Shown: positions 52,685 through 60,100 of the stretch, piece by piece | How positions within the stretch are numbered: the stretch's first letter is position 1 | Layout: each line of letters starts with the position of its first letter | Origin: Colimorpha_A sp045540115 | Lineage (GTDB): Bacteria; Bacillota; Clostridia; Oscillospirales; CAG-272 | Direction of reading: 5' to 3' | NCBI GenBank assembly: GCA_045540115.1 | Contig: JAZQGR010000109.1 | Location: 13,763-77,762 of the forward strand | Length of the DNA: 64,000 nucleotides | The notes under the pieces: generated by a model | What the model saw: the letters and a program-made list of their open reading frames with translations, nothing else | Told to the model about the DNA's origin: nothing | Databases searched by the model: none | Program-made: the position numbers and the translations under genes

Positions 52685-54037
52685 ATGGAAAAGATCAAAC
52701 CCCGCACGCTGTCAGGCTTCATGGAGCTTCTGCCGAAGGAGCAGATGCTTTTCGAAGAAATGGTCAGCATTTTAAAAGAAACCTATTCGCTATACGGCTT
52801 CTCGCCGCTCGACACTCCTCTTATTGAGGCTTCCGACGTTCTTCTGGCAAAGGGTGGCGGTGAGACCGAAAAGCAAATATATCGCTTTACAAAGGGAGAC
52901 AGCGACCTTTCGCTTCGCTTCGACCTGACGGTTCCGCTCGCAAGATACGTTGCTCAGCACTCAGCAGAGCTTACATTCCCCTTCCGCCGCTATCAGATCG
53001 GGAAGGTCTACCGCGGAGAAAGAGCGCAGAGAGGACGCTTCCGCGAATTCTATCAGGCAGATATCGACATAATCGGTGACGAAAAGCTTGATATCATGAA
53101 CGAGGCTGAAATACCATCGATAATTTATCGCGCTTTTACCAAGCTCGGACTCAAGCGCTTCAGGATCCGTATTAACAACCGCAAGGTCCTTAACGGCTTC
53201 TTTGCGATACTCGGTCTATCTGATATCGCGCCTGATATCATGCGCACGATCGACAAGCTTGAAAAGATCGGCGCAGACAAGGTCACGGCCATGCTTCTCG
53301 AAATGGGAGTAAGCAAAGACAATTCCGCAAAAATCATCGAATTCATAGGAACAACGGGCGACAGCGCAGCCGTTATTGAATCTCTTAACAAATACAAGGG
53401 ACAGAACGAGCTCTTTGACCTCGGTGCTTCTGAGCTTGAGACTGTTGTTACAAATATGCGCGGATTCGGTGTTCCCGACGAGTTCTTTACAGTTGATCTG
53501 ACGATCGCACGCGGTCTTGACTATTACACGGGTACAGTTTACGAAACGGTAATGCTCGACCATCCCGAGATCGGTTCTGTTTGCTCAGGCGGTCGTTACG
53601 ACAATCTCGCAGAGTATTATACAGACAAAAAGCTTCCCGGCGTCGGTATTTCGATAGGACTTACGCGCCTGTTCTTCGTCCTTGGCGACAGGGCGCTTCT
53701 CAACTCTGAGTACCCTGCTTCGGTCAGCGACGTGCTTATCATTCCGATGACCGACGATATGGCTCCTGCTGTCAAGCTTGCAACCGAGTTCCGTGAAAAC
53801 GGTGTTCGAACTCAGATCTATACCGAGAAGAAAAAGTTCAAGGCGAAGATCGGTTATGCAGACAAGCTCGACATTCCCTACGCTGTTTTCCTCGGAGAGA
53901 ACGAAATTGCAAGCGGCAGCGCAACCGTCAAGAATATGAAGACCGGCGAGCAGAGCACTCTGCCCTCCTCCGATGCAGTCGCAACTGTAAAGAATGCCAT
54001 TGCGTCACTTGAAAAAACTACTGTTATTTGCGAATAA
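52685..54037 (+). CDS. hisS: Histidyl-tRNA synthetase
   Basis: 450 residues of a class II synthetase: start RTLSGFMELLPKEQ, motif 2 (RYQIGKVYRGERAQRGRFREFYQAD), the histidine-A motif ARGLDYYTGTVYE, motif 3 (GVGISIGLTRLF) and a C-terminal anticodon-binding domain. The ATG at 52685 follows ACGGAGA. The N-terminal SGFMELLPKE replaces the more common KGTxDxLP, as in the second family of Clostridial HisS; this also resembles HisZ, but the catalytic motifs are whole. Confidence 0.92.
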   Translation: MEKIKPRTLSGFMELLPKEQMLFEEMVSILKETYSLYGFSPLDTPLIEASDVLLAKGGGETEKQIYRFTKGDSDLSLRFDLTVPLARYVAQHSAELTFPFRRYQIGKVYRGERAQRGRFREFYQADIDIIGDEKLDIMNEAEIPSIIYRAFTKLGLKRFRIRINNRKVLNGFFAILGLSDIAPDIMRTIDKLEKIGADKVTAMLLEMGVSKDNSAKIIEFIGTTGDSAAVIESLNKYKGQNELFDLGASELETVVTNMRGFGVPDEFFTVDLTIARGLDYYTGTVYETVMLDHPEIGSVCSGGRYDNLAEYYTDKKLPGVGISIGLTRLFFVLGDRALLNSEYPASVSDVLIIPMTDDMAPAVKLATEFRENGVRTQIYTEKKKFKAKIGYADKLDIPYAVFLGENEIASGSATVKNMKTGEQSTLPSSDAVATVKNAIASLEKTTVICE

Positions 54038-54042
54038 TTCCT

Positions 54043-54081
54043 TCTCCTTGCCGAGAAAAAATCGGCAAGGAGAAATTTTTT
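54043..54081 (+). terminator. Terminator of hisS
   Basis: TCTCCTTGCCGA / TCGGCAAGGAGA followed by six T. Confidence 0.92.
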
Positions 54082-54102
54082 AAAAAAATTTGAAAATAGG
54101 TA

Positions 54103-54131
54103 TTGACAAATGTCAAAAGTAGTGATATAAT
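54103..54131 (+). promoter_or_regulatory. Consensus promoter of tRNA-Leu
   Basis: TTGACA, 17-bp spacer, TATAAT with an upstream TGA; all twelve hexamer positions match consensus. Confidence 0.88.
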
Positions 54132-54165
54132 CTGTAATGTTCTGCGGATGCGGAATACAAGATTC

Positions 54166-54250
54166 GCGGGAGTGGCGGAACTGGCAGACGCGCACGTTTG
54201 AGGGGCGTGTAGTTCACACTGTACGGGTTCAAGTCCCGTTTCCCGCACCA
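54166..54250 (+). tRNA. tRNA-Leu (anticodon GAG)
   Basis: 85 nt. The acceptor arm GCGGGAG pairs with TTCCCGC (one G-T), the anticodon stem CACGT / GCGTG encloses loop TTGAGGG with GAG at the centre, a long variable arm follows as expected for class II tRNA, and the T-arm is ACGGG-TTCAAGT-CCCGT. The 3' CCA is encoded. It reads CUC and CUU codons, which are the favoured Leu codons of the neighbouring core genes. Confidence 0.96.
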
Positions 54251-54258
54251 AAGCATTC

Positions 54259-54310
54259 AAACCCGAACCTTTTACCAATCGCTGAAAAGTTCGGGTTTGT
54301 TGTTTTCTTA
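54259..54310 (+). terminator. Terminator of tRNA-Leu
   Basis: AAACCCGAAC / GTTCGGGTTT, then a T-rich stretch. Confidence 0.85.
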
Positions 54311-54400
54311 AAAGATGTTAAATAGCCTTTGTTATACGGACTTCCGTATAATGCGGAATAACACTTGCTGTATTTCGTTTTAGAATTTTTATCCATAGCA

Positions 54401-54442
54401 AAAATGCACTTAACTCAGCTTACGCTTCGTTAAGTGCATTTT
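54401..54442. terminator. Terminator after the repeat lipoprotein gene
   Basis: AAAATGCACTTAAC / GTTAAGTGCATTTT. It serves the minus-strand lipoprotein gene that ends at 54516. Between 54311 and 54400 I see nothing else. Confidence 0.82.
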
Positions 54443-54515
54443 CTGTTTGATCAATTTTCCGATTATCAATCCTGCATAAAGACAAGCAGGATCATTCAGA
54501 CCATTACATACCTGC

Positions 54516-56678
54516 TTAAGCGGGCCGAGTGTCGGTCAAAACATACCCATCAGAAGAACCATTCTTTACCAGATAGAGTTCATGCTTTGTATAGACCGTT
54601 TTGTAAATTTCGGTAATATTACGGAACTCAGGATGATCCACCACAAATTTATAGGTCACCACCTCGTTTGGATTGTCGGACATCAAGGTAAACTCGAGCC
54701 CATAGGGCAAGCCCTGATAGATTTCCTTCGAAAGAGGTGCACTTGTGGAATTGATCTTTTCGCAGGTCATATCCGAATACAGGTAATACTTCGGACTATA
54801 ACCGCTTGTAATCGTGGACAACAGGCCGCTATTCTGATAGTAATAAAGATCGTAAACATCCGGTGCCTGATAATATTTCTCCGTGTAAGCAGAAACGGTG
54901 TAATAGTCACCGTTTGCGTTGTATTTGACGGTGTTCTGCAAAGCAGAGGAGTTGTTCTCCAGCTTTTGGAAGGGAGCCGTGTAACTGGTCGTATAGTATG
55001 TGTAGAAGGTAGGGCCGCTCCGGTTTATCTCCCAAAAGCTCTTGGAGCGAGGAGTATGCATCTTAAGCGTTACGGTATACTCCTCCGTCTTACCGCCCAG
55101 GGAGGTCGTACCCTTGTCGATGACATAGCCGGACCACACGGTTGCCTCATAGGTGCTGCGTAATTCACCGTCGCTGCAGAATATTTCCTTGGGATCGACC
55201 ACATTGTCCGGAATCACTCCGTCCCAATTGGGATCCGTGGGAATGATATGCTTCAGTTCGCCGTTTTCAATGTAGAAGATAAGCACATAGCGGTGATTGG
55301 CCACTCCGTCAAATACCTGGAAATCCATGACGGGATAGCGGTAGCTGGAGTAGTTGTTTGCAAATTCAGCATTGCAGTAATCTTCAACGGTTGCATTTAC
55401 ATCCGCCTCATAGTACCAATCATAAGAGCCGTTTTCGTTGACAACAAGCCAAAGATTCTCGCCGGGTTTGTCGTAAATTTCACCACCTAAATTGTAGATG
55501 GGCATAGCCTTTCCGCAAATATCGCATTTGCCCTTCTTCAGACCTGCGGAGGTCCTGCTGAAGGTATGGGTATGGGAAACCACAGGTATGGTCTCTGTCT
55601 GCTTATAGCTGCACACGGAGCAGGTGCGGTATCTGCTGCCCTCTGCGGAGGTGGAGGCCTCTTTCGTCACGGTCCAATCCCCAAAGCTGTGGGAAGCGTT
55701 GCTGTCCTTTTGGCCGCAGCTGCATTCCTTCCAATGAGATGTGGCATTGCTCTTCCAGCCGCCGAAGGTATGGTTGTGTGGTGTAACCATCGGAATCGTG
55801 GCAGTTTCCTGATAGCCGCACTCAACGCAAGTGCGGGATTTGCTACCCTCTGCGGTGGCAGTGGCCTCTTTCGTTACCATCCAGTCTCCAAAGTTGTGGG
55901 AAGCGTTGCTGTCCTTTTGACCGCAGCCACATTCCTTCCAGTGCGAATCGGAATCACTCTTCCATGTATCAAAGGTGTGCGTATGGGAAAGCGCAGGTAT
56001 GCTTTGGGATTCACTGTAGCCGCAGACAGAGCAAGTGCGGAACTTGCTGCCGTCCTCGGTTTCGGTGACCTCTTTTGTAATCGTCCATTCCCCGAAACTA
56101 TGGGCTTCGCTACTGTCCTTTTCACCGCAGCTGCATTCTTTCCAATGGGAATCGGCATCGTTTTTCCAATCACCGAAGGCATGGTCATGGGGCGGCTGAG
56201 AGGGCGCACCGAAGTCCACCAGGACATAGGTGCTGAAATGTGTCAGCTCCGCGGTCACAACCTTATTGTCAGAATCGATGGTTACTTTCAGCGTTTCTGC
56301 AGTTCCTGCTTCGGAAACATAGTAAAGGGCCAAATTGGTACTGTAGCCGTCCGGAATGGGAAATGTAACAGTTACAACACCTGCAGGCTGCGCAGCAGCA
56401 CCGTCTTTTGTGGCGGTGATTTCAACTACCGTAAATTGAACGGCTTCTGCCGGAATGGCACCTTGCGCACGGTCATAAACCGTTCCTTCGGTCACAAGCT
56501 CAGCAGATACCGTAGTCCCCTCCTCAAAGACAGAGTCCCCTTGATGGAGAATTACGCCGCCGCCAATATCCATTGTTGCGGGGTTTGTTGGCTGGTCTGC
56601 CTGGGAGTTATCCTGGCAACCAACAAAGAGAAACATCATGATTGCCGCTGTTGTGAACAGAATACACCGTTTTAACAT
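54516..56678 (-). CDS. Lipoprotein with three tandem Cys/His-rich repeats
   Basis: 720 residues. Signal peptide with lipobox LFVGC (C21); a ZU5-like beta domain (~100-155, VTVTFPIPDGYSTNLALYYV...LTHFSTYVLV); three ~68-residue repeats (~164-229, 232-298, 300-367), each with SHWKECSCG and a later CSVCGY or CxECGY, giving two CxC/CxxC pairs; then a truncated fourth (~369-390). The C-terminal ~330 residues are Tyr/Ser/Thr/Asn-rich and not recognised. Repeats of this type occur in surface proteins of gut Firmicutes; ligand unknown. GGAGG precedes the ATG. Leu codons include many TTG and CTG, unlike the core genes. Confidence 0.72.
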   Translation of the reverse strand: MLKRCILFTTAAIMMFLFVGCQDNSQADQPTNPATMDIGGGVILHQGDSVFEEGTTVSAELVTEGTVYDRAQGAIPAEAVQFTVVEITATKDGAAAQPAGVVTVTFPIPDGYSTNLALYYVSEAGTAETLKVTIDSDNKVVTAELTHFSTYVLVDFGAPSQPPHDHAFGDWKNDADSHWKECSCGEKDSSEAHSFGEWTITKEVTETEDGSKFRTCSVCGYSESQSIPALSHTHTFDTWKSDSDSHWKECGCGQKDSNASHNFGDWMVTKEATATAEGSKSRTCVECGYQETATIPMVTPHNHTFGGWKSNATSHWKECSCGQKDSNASHSFGDWTVTKEASTSAEGSRYRTCSVCSYKQTETIPVVSHTHTFSRTSAGLKKGKCDICGKAMPIYNLGGEIYDKPGENLWLVVNENGSYDWYYEADVNATVEDYCNAEFANNYSSYRYPVMDFQVFDGVANHRYVLIFYIENGELKHIIPTDPNWDGVIPDNVVDPKEIFCSDGELRSTYEATVWSGYVIDKGTTSLGGKTEEYTVTLKMHTPRSKSFWEINRSGPTFYTYYTTSYTAPFQKLENNSSALQNTVKYNANGDYYTVSAYTEKYYQAPDVYDLYYYQNSGLLSTITSGYSPKYYLYSDMTCEKINSTSAPLSKEIYQGLPYGLEFTLMSDNPNEVVTYKFVVDHPEFRNITEIYKTVYTKHELYLVKNGSSDGYVLTDTRPA
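55578..56189 (-). repeat. Three tandem ~205-bp coding repeats in the lipoprotein gene
   Basis: The DNA of the repeats is nearly identical in places (for example around 55690-55730 and 55897-55940), so expansion was recent and copy number may vary between strains. Confidence 0.8.
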
Positions 56679-56728
56679 AAGATTACCTCCTGAATTAAAC
56701 GGAATCGAATAATAAATATAGTTATTTT

Positions 56729-56757
56729 ATCATAGCACAAAATTCAGTTTCTTTCAA
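56729..56757 (-). promoter_or_regulatory. Promoter of the lipoprotein gene
   Basis: On the minus strand TTGAAA, 17-bp spacer, TATGAT with an upstream TGC. Confidence 0.68.
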
Positions 56758-56902
56758 TGGGTTTGGCAAACAATGCAGAAAAAAGTAACAGAAAATTAAC
56801 AACAAAGAATAAAAAGTTGTCTAACGGCTTAATTCAATCAAAACCACCATTGGATGGTAAAAGAGGTAAACGGTTCGATTATAGAATGCTCAGGTGCACC
56901 AG

Positions 56903-56933
56903 AAAAAAGCATCGACTTTGTCGGTGCTTTTTT
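56903..56933 (+). terminator. Terminator-like hairpin at left edge of left array
   Basis: GCATCGAC / GTCGGTGC extended by A6 and T6 on each side. It ends in TTTTTTCAAC, the same junction as at the right-hand array. The 145 bp before it (56758-56902) hold no gene that I can support. Confidence 0.75.
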
Positions 56934-57169
56934 CAACTAAATCCACCCTTGCGGGTGGGTGAAATCGCCTGCTGCGATGAAATCCAACTTCGTTGGGTGA
57001 AATTCGCTGTGAGCAGCGAGTGGGTAGATTTAATTTCATCTGTGGCAAAGCCGAAGATTTCATCAGCGTTAGCTGATTTCACCCTTGCATCAGCAAGGAT
57101 TTCATTTATGCAAGGGTTCGAATTCATACGAAAAACAGCCCAAAATGTCTTTTTTGTAGTCCATTGACA
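56934..57169 (+). repeat. Hairpin-array module, left copy
   Basis: About seven small hairpins every ~25 bp. Clear ones: CCACCC/GGGTGG, CCAAC/GTTGG, CGCTG/CAGCG (57005-57018), ATCAGC/GCTGAT, CCTTGC/GCAAGG. Spacers read GAAAT in the first half and ATTTC in the second half, so the whole module has a rough dyad. It ends with a ~60-bp tail (57111-57170) starting GGTTCGAATTCAT. Copy two is at 63273-63530 in the same direction. Confidence 0.82.
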
Positions 57170-57200
57170 GAAAAAAGGGGCTGTAAAAAAAGTCCCTTTT
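57170..57200. repeat. 31-bp direct repeat, left copy (terminator-like)
   Basis: Identical to 63240-63270. It is itself a hairpin, AAAAAAGGGGCT / AGTCCCTTTTTT-like with one G-T pair, and here ends the minus-strand araC gene whose stop is at 57204. Confidence 0.88.
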
Positions 57201-57203
57201 ATT

Positions 57204-57977
57204 TTAGTGAGAATATATTTTTTTATATTGAGATGGGGTCATCCCCGTCGTTTCCTTAAATGTCCGGTGGAAGGAGTTGATGGCAGCAAAACCGCTATTC
57301 ATTGCAATAGAGGTTATATCTTGATTTTGATCAGTGGTCAATAGCATCTTGGCGTGGCCGATTCGGTAAAATGCCAACAGTTGCCGGAACTGTATTCCGG
57401 TAAGCTCATGGAGCGTATGGGACAAATACTTTTCATTATATCCGAATAGCTTGGCAATCTGCTTTAATGAGATATCCTCCTTGTAGTGATCAGCAATGTA
57501 AGAAATAACCTTTTGATATAGCATCCCGTCACTGTGCCTGCCACTTTCAAATTTTGCCCGACTGATAACTTTTGCGCAGATCAAATTCAGATATCCGCTT
57601 ACAAGCAGATAATCTTCCTTCTTTAATGCCGGAAACAAACCGAGCAAACAGGACAGTTCATCCATGTCCACAGCAGAAACACAAAAATACCGACCAGCCA
57701 ATGCTTTGAAAAACAGGGGAATCAAATCGTTGGAAAAGACGGCGCATATCACCTGTGCTTCAGGAAAATCATATCTATGTACATAGTTGGGCGGGATCCA
57801 GACCAGTTGCCCTTCCTTTAGCAGTATATCCTGACCGTTAACAGTTACCACACCGGTACCTTTTTGGCAGAATAAAAGCTCGCTGTATTCATGTAAGTTG
57901 GCGTTTATTTGCCAACCGTCATGAAAACGGCTGCGAAAGTCATATTCGCCGTTGAAGTTTTCTAATTGGTACTGCAT
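57204..57977 (-). CDS. AraC-family regulator (DUF5107 cassette)
   Basis: 257 residues: an N-terminal cupin (LLKEGQLVWIPPNYVHRYDF, with FSELLFCQKGTGVVTV-like strand before it) and a C-terminal AraC DNA-binding domain (ISLKQIAKLFGYNEKYLSHTLHELTGIQF; DITSIAMNSGFAAINSFHRTFKETTGMTPSQYKK). The ATG at 57977 has AGGTGA before it. It is divergent from the glycosidase gene with interlocking promoters, so it probably senses a sugar and controls the cassette. Confidence 0.9.
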   Translation of the reverse strand: MQYQLENFNGEYDFRSRFHDGWQINANLHEYSELLFCQKGTGVVTVNGQDILLKEGQLVWIPPNYVHRYDFPEAQVICAVFSNDLIPLFFKALAGRYFCVSAVDMDELSCLLGLFPALKKEDYLLVSGYLNLICAKVISRAKFESGRHSDGMLYQKVISYIADHYKEDISLKQIAKLFGYNEKYLSHTLHELTGIQFRQLLAFYRIGHAKMLLTTDQNQDITSIAMNSGFAAINSFHRTFKETTGMTPSQYKKIYSH

Positions 57978-58001
57978 AGTATCACCTAACCTTTTGGATA
58001 T

Positions 58002-58030
58002 ATTATGCCCTGATTTGGCTTGCTTGTCAA
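58002..58030 (-). promoter_or_regulatory. Promoter of the cassette araC gene
   Basis: On the minus strand TTGACA, 17-bp spacer, CATAAT. Its -35 overlaps the -35 of the opposing promoter. Confidence 0.72.
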
Positions 58031-58048
58031 TACCTGAGAGATTATAGT
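58020..58048 (+). promoter_or_regulatory. Promoter of the glycosidase-epimerase-DUF5107 operon
   Basis: TTGCTT, 17-bp spacer, TATAGT. The weak -35 suits an activator-dependent promoter. Confidence 0.55.
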
Positions 58049-58081
58049 AAAAGTACGATAGTAAACAAGGAGGAACAGTAT

Positions 58082-59155
58082 ATGCGTTGGAGCAAGGAGA
58101 GAATTTGGGATTGGTACAATGCCCGTCCTTGGATGCGTGGCTGTAACTACATGAGCGCGGACTGTGCAAACCGAGTGGATCAGTGGCAGTCTCTTGGTTT
58201 TGAAGAGCGATTTAAAACCACAGAAGAAGAATTGAAACTGATGCAGCAGACCGGTTTTAATACTGTTCGGTTAATTTTGGAATATGTGGTTTGGAAAGAA
58301 GAACACGATAGCTTTATGGAGCGGTTTGACCGCTACCTGTCCCTCTGTGCTAAATACGGTATTTCCTGCATGATCGTTCTTGCCAACGATTGTATGCCCC
58401 CCAAGACCGAACTCTGGAAGATGCCCTATATCGGCGAGCAGCACTACGACTGGGGCTATCATGGCGGCAGAAAGCACTCTCAACACAGTATCCATACAGA
58501 GCCCGCACCCCACTTCCATTTGGATGATCCGACATCCAGAGAGGATTATTTCCGCATGGTCCGTGAAATCGTCACCAAATATAAAAATGATGATCGCATC
58601 TGTATTTGGGATGTTTACAACGAGCCGGGCAATAGCCGCAGAGATGCACTGACCCTGCCGAACTTAAAGCACTTATTTGAAATTGTTCGCGATATCGATC
58701 CTGTTCAGCCTCTTACCGCCTGCATTTGGAGAACCAGAAGGGAAGTATTCTCTGAGGTGGAACAGTACGCCCTGGATAATTCCGATATCATTTCTTATCA
58801 CTGCTATAAGCCTTATGAGGAACATATCCAGATCATTGAGCGCCTGAAGCAATTGGGCCGTCCGATCATCAATACAGAATGGCTCGACCGTTGCTTTGGT
58901 AACGATGTATTTAGCTTGTTTCCCCTGTTCTACAAAGAAAAAATCGGCTGCTACAATTGGGGCTTTGTTGCTGGCAAGTATCAGACCTATGAGATCAAGG
59001 AGCGCACTTGGCAGAAGTACGAAAATGGCACATTGCCGGACTATGTGGACTTTACAAAATGGGTCCACGACCTATACCGCCCAAGCCATCGTCCTTATGA
59101 CCCCAAGGAAATCGAATTGATCAAGAGAATCTGCGCAGAAGCAGATCGGGGTTAA
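58082..59155 (+). CDS. Clan GH-A glycoside hydrolase (GH5-like)
   Basis: 357 residues, no signal peptide. A TIM-barrel retaining glycosidase pattern: RGCNYMSADC at strand 1, TGFNTVRLILEYVVW at strand 2, acid/base E181 in WDVYNEPGN, ISYHCYKP and nucleophile E266 in PIINTEWLDR. I cannot fix the CAZy family; GH5 or a related clan A family is likely. An AAGGAGGAA ribosome binding site precedes the ATG. The epimerase follows 2 bp later. Codon use favours CTG for Leu, unlike the core genes. Confidence 0.75.
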   Translation: MRWSKERIWDWYNARPWMRGCNYMSADCANRVDQWQSLGFEERFKTTEEELKLMQQTGFNTVRLILEYVVWKEEHDSFMERFDRYLSLCAKYGISCMIVLANDCMPPKTELWKMPYIGEQHYDWGYHGGRKHSQHSIHTEPAPHFHLDDPTSREDYFRMVREIVTKYKNDDRICIWDVYNEPGNSRRDALTLPNLKHLFEIVRDIDPVQPLTACIWRTRREVFSEVEQYALDNSDIISYHCYKPYEEHIQIIERLKQLGRPIINTEWLDRCFGNDVFSLFPLFYKEKIGCYNWGFVAGKYQTYEIKERTWQKYENGTLPDYVDFTKWVHDLYRPSHRPYDPKEIELIKRICAEADRG

Positions 59156-59157
59156 AA

Positions 59158-60084
59158 ATGGGGAGTAAATTGATAAATCTGTCGGGTGGAGGTTATACAG
59201 CTGTAATCAACCTCAGCCGCGGTGCTAACTGTATCTCGCTGCGACACGAATCAGGTGCTGTTATCCTCAGGGAACCACACAATCCGGATCAACTGGACAA
59301 TTCATACCTTTACGGCATGCCGATCCTGTTCCCGGTCAACCGAATCGAAAATGGCGTCTTTACCTTCGAAGGCAGACAGTACCGATTTCCGATTAACGAG
59401 CCTGCCACTAGCTGTCATCTCCATGGTGAATTACACGCAACGGCATTCAGAATGATAGAAAAGACTGACAGCTCCGTAAAATGTCGCTACACCGCCACAA
59501 AAACTAAGCCCTATCTTACATTTCCCCACGAATTTGAGTTCGTTATGGAATACAGGTTAAAATCGGACGGTTTTTGTCATATCGTCACGGTGACAAATCT
59601 ATCAGATCAGAACATGCCGGTTTTTCTTGGCTTTCACACCACGTTCAACACCCTATTTGCCAAGAATAGCCGAAGCGAAGACATCCGTGTGTTTGCAAAT
59701 ATCTCCGAAGAATATGCCCGGAATTTGGAGGTCAACTACCTTCCCACCGGAGACAAGCCACCCTTTGATGAAGCATCCTCAGCACTGGCGCAGGGTACAT
59801 ATAAGCCTTTTGAAGAAAAAACAAGCAAGCATTATCGCGCTCAGGGCATCATGTCCATTACAGACACCGCCAACCGCCAACGGGTTATCTATGATAATGA
59901 CGAAAAATATACATTCCGCTTGATCTACAACGGCGGCGAGGAGGGCTATATCTGTCTGGAGCCGCAAAATTGTCTTGCAAATTGTCTCAACGCACCTTTC
60001 ACAAAAGAGGAAGCCGGTTTTGATTATTTGAGACCGGGTGAGAGTAAAACATTCCGTTCAAGAATTTATCTTCAGAATTTTTAA
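59158..60084 (+). CDS. Aldose 1-epimerase family protein
   Basis: 308 residues with the galactose-mutarotase fold: FPVNRIENGVF, CHLHGELH (catalytic His region), FLGFHTTFN (second His) and ICLEPQNC (catalytic Glu). It interconverts sugar anomers, probably of the sugar released by the neighbouring glycosidase. It has no clear ribosome binding site of its own and begins 2 bp after the previous stop, so it is likely coupled. Confidence 0.85.
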   Translation: MGSKLINLSGGGYTAVINLSRGANCISLRHESGAVILREPHNPDQLDNSYLYGMPILFPVNRIENGVFTFEGRQYRFPINEPATSCHLHGELHATAFRMIEKTDSSVKCRYTATKTKPYLTFPHEFEFVMEYRLKSDGFCHIVTVTNLSDQNMPVFLGFHTTFNTLFAKNSRSEDIRVFANISEEYARNLEVNYLPTGDKPPFDEASSALAQGTYKPFEEKTSKHYRAQGIMSITDTANRQRVIYDNDEKYTFRLIYNGGEEGYICLEPQNCLANCLNAPFTKEEAGFDYLRPGESKTFRSRIYLQNF

Positions 60085-60100
60085 AAGGAGAGAAAGCAAT

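Noticed and set aside
55566..56675. Plus-strand open frame opposite the repeat lipoprotein
   Set aside because: Its internal repetition just mirrors the lipoprotein repeats; no ribosome binding site.
57111..57135. tRNA gene suggested by GGTTCGAATTC
   Set aside because: No acceptor, D or anticodon arm can be built around it.
56757..57167. Open frame across the left hairpin array (136 codons)
   Set aside because: Most of its length is the hairpin module; there is no ribosome binding site, and the right copy is not open in the matching frame.
56934..57169. CRISPR array
   Set aside because: Units are self-complementary hairpins of changing sequence with only 5-8 bp spacers conserved; there are no constant 28-37 bp repeats, no unique spacers and no cas genes.
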